NCBI GenBank assembly: GCA_039028235.1 | Contig: JBCCIN010000044.1 | Coordinates: 1-19,073, forward strand | Origin: JANQPX01 sp039028235 | GTDB lineage: Bacteria > Pseudomonadota > Alphaproteobacteria > Geminicoccales > Geminicoccaceae | Direction: 5' to 3' | Length of the DNA: 19,073 bases | In this document: in pieces, positions 15,633 to 19,073 of the stretch | Position numbering within the stretch: the first letter of the stretch is position 1 | How the letters are laid out: each line of letters starts with the position of its first letter | Made by a program: the position numbers and the translations under genes | The notes under the pieces: model-generated | The model's input: the letters and a program-made list of their open reading frames with translations, nothing else | What the model was told of the DNA's origin: nothing | Databases searched by the model: none

Positions 15633-16747
15633 TCGGCTTTCGTTACGAATTGTTGCGGACCGATGGCGAAGCGCGCCTTGGCCGTCTCGTGACCGCACAT
15701 GGCACGATCGATACACCGGCCTTCATGCCGGTCGGGACGGCAGCGACTGTCAAGGCGATGACCAACGACATGCTCAGGGCCACCGGTGCGCAGATCATTC
15801 TCGGCAACACCTACCACCTCATGGTGCGGCCCGGCGCCGAGCGCATCGCCAAGCTTGGCGGGCTGCATAAGTTCATGAACTGGCCGGCGCCAATCCTGAC
15901 GGACTCCGGCGGCTTTCAGGTGATGTCGTTGCAAGGGCTTCGCCATATCAACGATCACGCCGTTACCTTCGCTTCGCACCTGGATGGCAGGCGCTTCGAG
16001 CTCACGCCCGAGCGATCGATCGAAATTCAGGAACAGCTCGACAGCACGATCACGATGGTGCTCGATCAATGCGTGCCTGCGGACGCGCTGCCGGGCGAGG
16101 TGAAGATCGCGATGGAACGCTCCCTTCATTGGGCAGAGCGCAGCCATCGGGCATTTAGAGAACGGCAAGGCTATGGCTTGTTCGGGATCGTGCAAGGCGG
16201 CACCGATCCGGCTCTTCGCCGGCAGTCGGCCGATGGTCTTCTAGAGATTGGCTTCGACGGCTACGCCATTGGCGGCCTCGCGGTCGGCGAGCTGCAGGAG
16301 GCGATGTTTGACACGCTGGATGCAACAGTCCCCTTTCTTCCCAAGGAACAACCGCGATATCTGATGGGTGTGGGCAAGCCGTCGGATCTCGTCGGTGCGG
16401 TCGCGCGCGGTGTCGACATGTTCGACTGCGTGCTTCCCACACGATCAGGCCGCACGGCACAAGCCTGGATTCGCCGGGGCTTCCTCAATCTGCGCAATGC
16501 CCGACATGCCGAAGACCCGTCGCCACTCGATCCGACTTGCACTTGCGAAACTTGCCAAAACCACAGCCGAGCCTATCTCCATCACCTCACCAAGGCGAAA
16601 GAGATCCTCGGATCAACCCTGCTCACCTGGCACAATCTCCACTACTATCAAACACTGATGCGCGAGATGCGAGAGGCTATCGACAACGGCAACTTCGCGT
16701 CGTTCCAGGAGTCATTCGCCGGCGATCAGCACCGTGATCAGGCTTAG
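15629..16747 (+). CDS. tgt: tRNA-guanine transglycosylase Tgt
   Basis: A 372-residue TIM-barrel enzyme that exchanges guanine 34 of Asp, Asn, His and Tyr tRNAs for the queuine precursor preQ1. Visible landmarks: D-S-G-G-F-Q-V-M-S with catalytic-site D92, G-I-V-Q-G-G (186-191), Y-A-I-G-G-L-A-V-G-E (212-221), nucleophile D266 in D-M-F-D-C-V-L-P-T-R, and the zinc site C304-x-C306-x2-C309 with H335 26 residues later. It starts at GTG 15629, overlapping the queA stop, with GGGAG upstream; the next residues match the family start. The two genes are coupled and make successive queuosine steps. A tRNA-Lys gene follows on the same strand after 85 bp. Confidence 0.97.
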   Translation: MIGFRYELLRTDGEARLGRLVTAHGTIDTPAFMPVGTAATVKAMTNDMLRATGAQIILGNTYHLMVRPGAERIAKLGGLHKFMNWPAPILTDSGGFQVMSLQGLRHINDHAVTFASHLDGRRFELTPERSIEIQEQLDSTITMVLDQCVPADALPGEVKIAMERSLHWAERSHRAFRERQGYGLFGIVQGGTDPALRRQSADGLLEIGFDGYAIGGLAVGELQEAMFDTLDATVPFLPKEQPRYLMGVGKPSDLVGAVARGVDMFDCVLPTRSGRTAQAWIRRGFLNLRNARHAEDPSPLDPTCTCETCQNHSRAYLHHLTKAKEILGSTLLTWHNLHYYQTLMREMREAIDNGNFASFQESFAGDQHRDQA

Positions 16748-16784
16748 TTCCTTGCGAATGTCGCCAATGCAGCACCAAGTCATC

Positions 16785-16812
16785 TTGACCTCATCGCTCG
16801 AATGGTGATGAT
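16785..16812 (+). promoter_or_regulatory. Candidate promoter of tRNA-Lys
   Basis: TTGACC (16785-16790), a 16-base spacer, then GATGAT (16807-16812), with the mature tRNA beginning 20 bases after the -10. The geometry suits a tRNA promoter, though the -10 matches the consensus at only four of six positions. Confidence 0.4.
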
Positions 16813-16832
16813 CACGATCGATTCCGACGAAG

Positions 16833-16908
16833 GGGCGCGTAGCTCAATTGGCAGAGCAGCTGACTTTTAATCAGCGGGTTCTGGGTTCGAGTCCCAGCGC
16901 GCCTACCA
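16833..16908 (+). tRNA. tRNA-Lys (anticodon TTT)
   Basis: A 76-base tRNA with encoded CCA. The acceptor stem GGGCGCG (16833-16839) pairs with CGCGCCT before discriminator A and CCA (16905-16908), with one G-U. The anticodon stem CTGA/TCAG encloses the loop CTTTTAA, so the anticodon is UUU and reads lysine AAA/AAG. The T-arm CTGGG-TTCGAGT-CCCAG is perfect. The DNA immediately downstream looks accessory, consistent with tRNA genes being common integration sites, but I found no second copy of the tRNA 3' end in the window. Confidence 0.97.
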
Positions 16909-17321
16909 ATAAAATCAAAATGTTACATTCAATCGGCAAAATCAAAAAGTGAAGCGTGTCGTCACCGTGTCGTCACCAGGGCGAGTTTCAGGCGGCTTCG
17001 ACACCTTGCGACATGTCCAATTGATCGGCAAGCAGCGCTCATTGGTATTGCGAACCGCACGCCATGAGCATGCCGACAGTCATCGCCCTCGCCAGCTTTG
17101 CTACCGGCTTCCTGTCCGGGTTCATCGCCGTTGGGCATTACTGCGGGTGATCGAGCAAGACTCCGGAAAACATCCATGCATCACGGTCGCGCCCATCTGC
17201 GATGATTTCAGGCGTGCATGCATCCCGATCGGTGCCGGATCTTTGACCGTCGGCCTGGCCTCTCGAAATTCCGCCAGCGTTCCCACATGGATAGATGCAT
17301 AGCCTAAATGGGGTGCCAGCG
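16909..17321. other. Gene-poor stretch downstream of tRNA-Lys with short direct repeats
   Basis: No confident gene. AAAATCAAAA occurs at 16911-16920 and 16938-16947, and GTGTCGTCACC is tandemly repeated at 16956-16966 and 16967-16977. Only very small ORFs follow: a 28-codon hydrophobic one at 17064, and a 51-codon one from GTG 17147 to TAG 17302 that overlaps its stop by 4 bp. No hairpin-plus-T-run terminator is seen for the tRNA. Confidence 0.4.
17064..17150 (+). CDS. Possible 28-aa single-span membrane peptide
   Basis: ATG 17064 opens a 28-codon ORF whose product, M-S-M-P-T-V-I-A-L-A-S-F then A-T-G-F-L-S-G-F-I-A-V-G-H, is one continuous hydrophobic helix with a short polar C-terminus, so it would span the membrane once. 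There is no good Shine-Dalgarno. Its stop overlaps the GTG of the next small ORF (17147) as GTGA. The regular hydrophobicity supports real coding, but no family is recognised and the ORF could be chance. Confidence 0.3.
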   Translation: MSMPTVIALASFATGFLSGFIAVGHYCG

Positions 17322-17516
17322 ATGAACACCGCCGCCCGAAAGATCCTGAATGAAGCGCGCAAGGCCGTGCGAGACGATCCGCAGGCCTACTGGCCGGCCG
17401 TCGCCATCGAGCTTGCCGAGATGTTCCAGGACCGGGAGAAGCAGCTGGTCACCCTTCACGAGCGGCTTGGAGTGAGGGTGACGACGTCGCCGGCGGGACC
17501 GCTTTTGACGGGATGA
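17322..17516 (+). CDS. Small hypothetical protein, possibly truncated by an in-frame stop
   Basis: A 64-residue helical, charged protein beginning M-N-T-A-A-R-K-I-L-N-E-A-R-K with GGGGTG about six bases before ATG 17322 (the frame is open back to ATG 17295). It ends at TGA 17514-17516. The same frame then stays open to TGA 17589-17591 and encodes a strongly acidic tail including E-D-L-E-D-S-D-D-D-E-D-E. This suggests an originally longer gene of about 89 residues interrupted by a nonsense change. No family is recognised. Amphipathic helices and small size are common in phage-derived or accessory genes. Alternatively, the acidic tail is just a GC-rich repeat read in frame. Confidence 0.4.
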   Translation: MNTAARKILNEARKAVRDDPQAYWPAVAIELAEMFQDREKQLVTLHERLGVRVTTSPAGPLLTG

Positions 17517-17692
17517 TCCTTGTGGTGTGTCGCCGGTGCCGCCGAGGACCTCGAAGACAGCGATGACGATGAGGACGAGGCTGCAGTTTGATACCCATCA
17601 GGCCAGTCATGCGTACCATCTGATGGATACGCGCTATGGGGTAGCAGGGTCGGCTTGGAGGACGTGATCTGCCTCAATTTGAAGGCGTCTGT

Positions 17693-17720
17693 TTGCGAAA
17701 TTTTAATGCGCATGTATATC
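17693..17720 (+). promoter_or_regulatory. Candidate promoter for the protease module
   Basis: TTGCGA (17693-17698), a 16-base AT-rich spacer, and TATATC (17715-17720) lie 24 bases before the first start codon of the two-gene module. The AT-rich patch stands out from its surroundings, but both boxes are imperfect. Confidence 0.35.
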
Positions 17721-17744
17721 CTATAGAAGAAGATAGGAGTGACG

Positions 17745-18035
17745 ATGGCTAGCGCCGAAGACATACAGACCGAGATCGACAAGAATTATGAGGCGTTCAA
17801 GAAACGCCTGCCGGACCTGGCTAAGAGGCATCCCGGCAAGTTCGCCCTGATGCGGAAGGAAGATATCGTGCAGATTTTTGACTCTGCAGGCGATGCTCGT
17901 CTATACGCAGAAGCGCAGTACAAGGATGGCTTGTGGTCCATCCAACAGATATCCGACCACATCCTGGATCTGGGCTTTTTCTCGCATGCCGTGCATGTCC
18001 CTTCAATTCAATCCGTCCAATGGGCCGATAATTAG
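17745..18035 (+). CDS. Small uncharacterised protein (DUF5678-like) paired with a retropepsin-like protease
   Basis: A 96-residue soluble protein without signal peptide or membrane segment. ATG 17745 follows AGGAG (17735-17739) by five bases, a convincing start. The centre, H29-P-G-K-F-A-L-M and then I-V-Q-I-F-D-S-A-G-D-A, resembles the short DUF5678-type fold (P-G-K-[FWY]-x-x-[ILM] followed by a hydrophobic strand and a helix). The C-terminal D-L-G-F-F-S-H-A-V is a motif I associate with small proteins encoded directly before bacterial retropepsin-like proteases. Its last 41 bases overlap the start of such a gene, which implies coupled translation. The function is unknown; partner, substrate or inhibitor of the protease are all possible. 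Family naming is from memory and uncertain. Confidence 0.7.
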   Translation: MASAEDIQTEIDKNYEAFKKRLPDLAKRHPGKFALMRKEDIVQIFDSAGDARLYAEAQYKDGLWSIQQISDHILDLGFFSHAVHVPSIQSVQWADN

Positions 18036-18426
18036 CGTTGGATTTGCTCCTGCTGGGGAACTTGCGAAAGCGACTACGAATCCAGGATACAATCCCAACG
18101 TATCTTTCCATCCGATCTTGATCGATACCGGCGCCGACATCACCGCCATCTCGCCGAAGGTGGCTAAGCAGTTGGGCTTGAAACCCACCGGGAAAGTTCC
18201 CGTCCGCGTGCCGACGGGCACTGGCGCCACGAACGTATACATAAACGATGTCGTCATACCGTTTGGCTCGTCAAACCTAGGCGGTGTGGCTCATTGGATT
18301 CAAAATCTGCAGGTAATGGAATTCAACGGCCAGAATCCAAATTACGAGGGCTTGCTCGGCCGTGACATTATCTGCCAGGGAACGTTGACGGTCGGTTTCG
18401 ACTGCCGTTTAGTCTTCTGCCTCTAG
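17995..18426 (+). CDS. Retropepsin-like aspartic protease, single domain
   Basis: A 143-residue protein with the retroviral-type aspartic protease signature: I-L-I-D44-T-G-A-D-I-T-A-I-S, then the second conserved block G-L-L-G-R-D (119-124) followed by a strand ending at the C-terminus. One catalytic Asp per chain and the short length mean it would work as a homodimer, as retropepsins do. There is no signal peptide or transmembrane anchor, so it is predicted cytosolic. ATG 17995 is the best start in the frame; its Shine-Dalgarno is weak, and it lies inside the preceding gene, so translation is probably coupled. A degraded SRAP gene fragment begins about 24 bases after its stop. The substrate is unknown. 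The family call is strong; activity is inference. Confidence 0.85.
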   Translation: MSLQFNPSNGPIISVGFAPAGELAKATTNPGYNPNVSFHPILIDTGADITAISPKVAKQLGLKPTGKVPVRVPTGTGATNVYINDVVIPFGSSNLGGVAHWIQNLQVMEFNGQNPNYEGLLGRDIICQGTLTVGFDCRLVFCL

Positions 18427-18449
18427 CTCCCTTTCCATCAACTTCAGTT

Positions 18450-18735
18450 GCATTCGCCGGCTTCTGGTCGACGTGGCGATCCCCGGATGGCGATGACATT
18501 ACCAGCTTTACCATCGTGACCACCGAGCCGAACGCGCTGATGGCCGGCATTCACAGCCGTATGCCCGTCATCCTCGGCGCCGACGATCATGATCGCTGGC
18601 TCGATCTCGACGCTGACGCCACCGACGTCCTGAAACCCTGCCCGGCAGGACTGGTTGGAGGCTTATCCCATTAACAAGCGCGTCGGCAACGTCAGGAACA
18701 ACGATGCCTGCCTGATCGAGCCTCTATCGGCCTAG
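18450..18735 (+). pseudogene. Truncated, frameshifted SRAP (YedK/HMCES-type) gene fragment
   Basis: Translation shows the C-terminal half of an SOS-response-associated peptidase: F-A-G-F-W-S-T-W, F-T-I-V-T-T-E-P-N-A-L-M, I-H-S-R-M-P-V-I-L and D-R-W-L-D. After C-P-A the frame shifts at an extra G (18648 or 18649). The other frame then continues D-W-L-E-A-Y-P-I-N-K-R-V-G-N-V-R-N-N-D to TAG 18733-18735. The N-terminal part with the catalytic Cys2 is absent from the window, and the usual Glu in the F-A-G-x-W-E segment is Ser. Intact SRAP proteins crosslink abasic sites in single-stranded DNA; this copy cannot. It marks past rearrangement just downstream of the protease module. Confidence 0.85.
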
Positions 18736-18740
18736 AGGCT
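18719..18740 (+). repeat. Hairpin AGCCTCTA-N6-TAGAGGCT over the pseudogene stop
   Basis: Perfect 8-base arms (18719-18726, 18733-18740) with a six-base loop; the right arm includes the pseudogene TAG. No T-run follows. It could end transcription of the module weakly or be incidental. Confidence 0.4.
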
Positions 18741-18758
18741 GCTCTGGGGCGGATATCG

Positions 18759-18776
18759 CGAAGAAGCGCTTCTTCG
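18759..18776. promoter_or_regulatory. 18-bp perfect palindrome CGAAGAAGCGCTTCTTCG
   Basis: A continuous 18-base palindrome with no central spacer, about 140 bases upstream of the AT-rich last gene. It could be an operator for a dimeric regulator of that gene. The region 18736-18918 otherwise shows no gene and no clear promoter. Confidence 0.4.
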
Positions 18777-18918
18777 GCTCGGTGCCAACAGTGGACACAT
18801 GGCTTGGCATCGCCCCACCTTAAGTCGCGATATTTTCTGGACGTAATGGTAGAATAGTTTACGATCCCAAACTGGCAAATACGATGGTTGCACCCTACGA
18901 ATTCAAAGAGGCGGTTCA

Positions 18919-19073
18919 GTGACCGAACAATTATCAGAGATCCACAAATCGTTTATTGAATTTACTAAGAGAGCCGAGAAAAATACAGCTGATATTCTTA
19001 AGGATACGTTCGTTGACAGCAGGCCCTTATTTCATCTGCTGGCCACAAGAAATAATCAAGTAATGTACGGTCG
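18919..19073 (+). CDS. N-terminus of a probable P-loop ATPase, cut by the window end
   Basis: GTG 18919 follows AGAGG (18907-18911) by seven bases and opens a frame that runs off the window after 51 codons. The peptide M-T-E-Q-L-S-E-I-H-K-S-F-I-E-F ends in L-F-H-L-L-A-T-R-N-N-Q-V-M-Y-G-R. That ending closely resembles the strand that leads into the Walker A of large P-loop NTPases (x-N-x-V-x-x-G-R-R-G-T-G-K-T), but the P-loop itself would lie just beyond the edge. GC content here is 39% (61 of 155 bases), far below the window, which suggests recent horizontal acquisition. Stand-alone ATPases of this type occur in defence islands. Coding is well supported; the family and any defence role are inference. 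Confidence 0.55.
   Translation, partial: MTEQLSEIHKSFIEFTKRAEKNTADILKDTFVDSRPLFHLLATRNNQVMYG

Noticed and set aside
16942..17080. Minus-strand reading ending in P-G-D-D-T-V-T-T-R-F-T-F next to the tRNA, reminiscent of an integrase tail
   Set aside because: Further upstream in this frame I could not find the recombinase motifs (R-H-x-x-R, catalytic Tyr), and the similarity arises from the tandem GTGTCGTCACC repeat.
1..19073. CRISPR arrays, insertion sequences with terminal repeats, rRNA genes or a replication origin
   Set aside because: I saw no regularly spaced repeats, transposase motifs, rRNA segments or DnaA-box clusters anywhere in the window.

Overview
The window looks like chromosomal DNA of a high-GC alphaproteobacterium, most likely of the Hyphomicrobiales (Rhizobiales). 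The reasons are GC-rich third codon positions, a full CtrA-type box (TTAA-N7-TTAAC), a His/octopine-type amino-acid ABC transporter, a GcvT-type FAD oxidoreductase next to it, and a queA-tgt pair. This assignment is inference; there is no rRNA or other marker to fix the genus.

Positions 1-9383 are mainly a catabolic and transport locus. After the C-terminal tail of a probable secreted beta-roll protein (1-168), three minus-strand genes form an apparent operon transcribed in the order amidase, mandelate-racemase-type enolase-superfamily enzyme, DsbA/FrnE-like thioredoxin-fold protein. Divergent from them runs a plus-strand block: a FAD/GcvT oxidoreductase of the dimethylglycine/sarcosine dehydrogenase type, then ABC ATPase, periplasmic binding protein and two permeases. 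Together these could import and degrade an N-substituted (N-methyl, amide or opine-like) amino-acid derivative. The locus has several dyad or hairpin elements (3721-3740, 6298-6312, 7893-7917) but no regulator gene inside the window.

Positions 9489-14303 hold three separately placed genes: a PAS-GGDEF-EAL c-di-GMP enzyme with intact catalytic and inhibitory motifs, a HerA-type DNA-translocase ATPase (TTG start, preceded by a perfect CtrA box), and a protein very close to F420-dependent glucose-6-phosphate dehydrogenase, an enzyme best known from actinobacteria.

Positions 14577-16908 are housekeeping: queA and tgt overlap by 4 bp, and a tRNA-Lys(UUU) with its own plausible promoter follows.

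From the tRNA to the end of the window (16909-19073) the content becomes accessory-like: tiny overlapping ORFs, short direct repeats, an in-frame stop splitting an acidic ORF, a two-gene module of a 96-aa uncharacterised protein overlapping a single-domain retropepsin-like aspartic protease, a frameshifted 5'-truncated SRAP (YedK/HMCES) pseudogene, strong palindromes, and the AT-rich (39% GC) start of a probable P-loop ATPase cut by the window edge. The protease module and this tRNA-adjacent block are the best candidates for an undescribed system.
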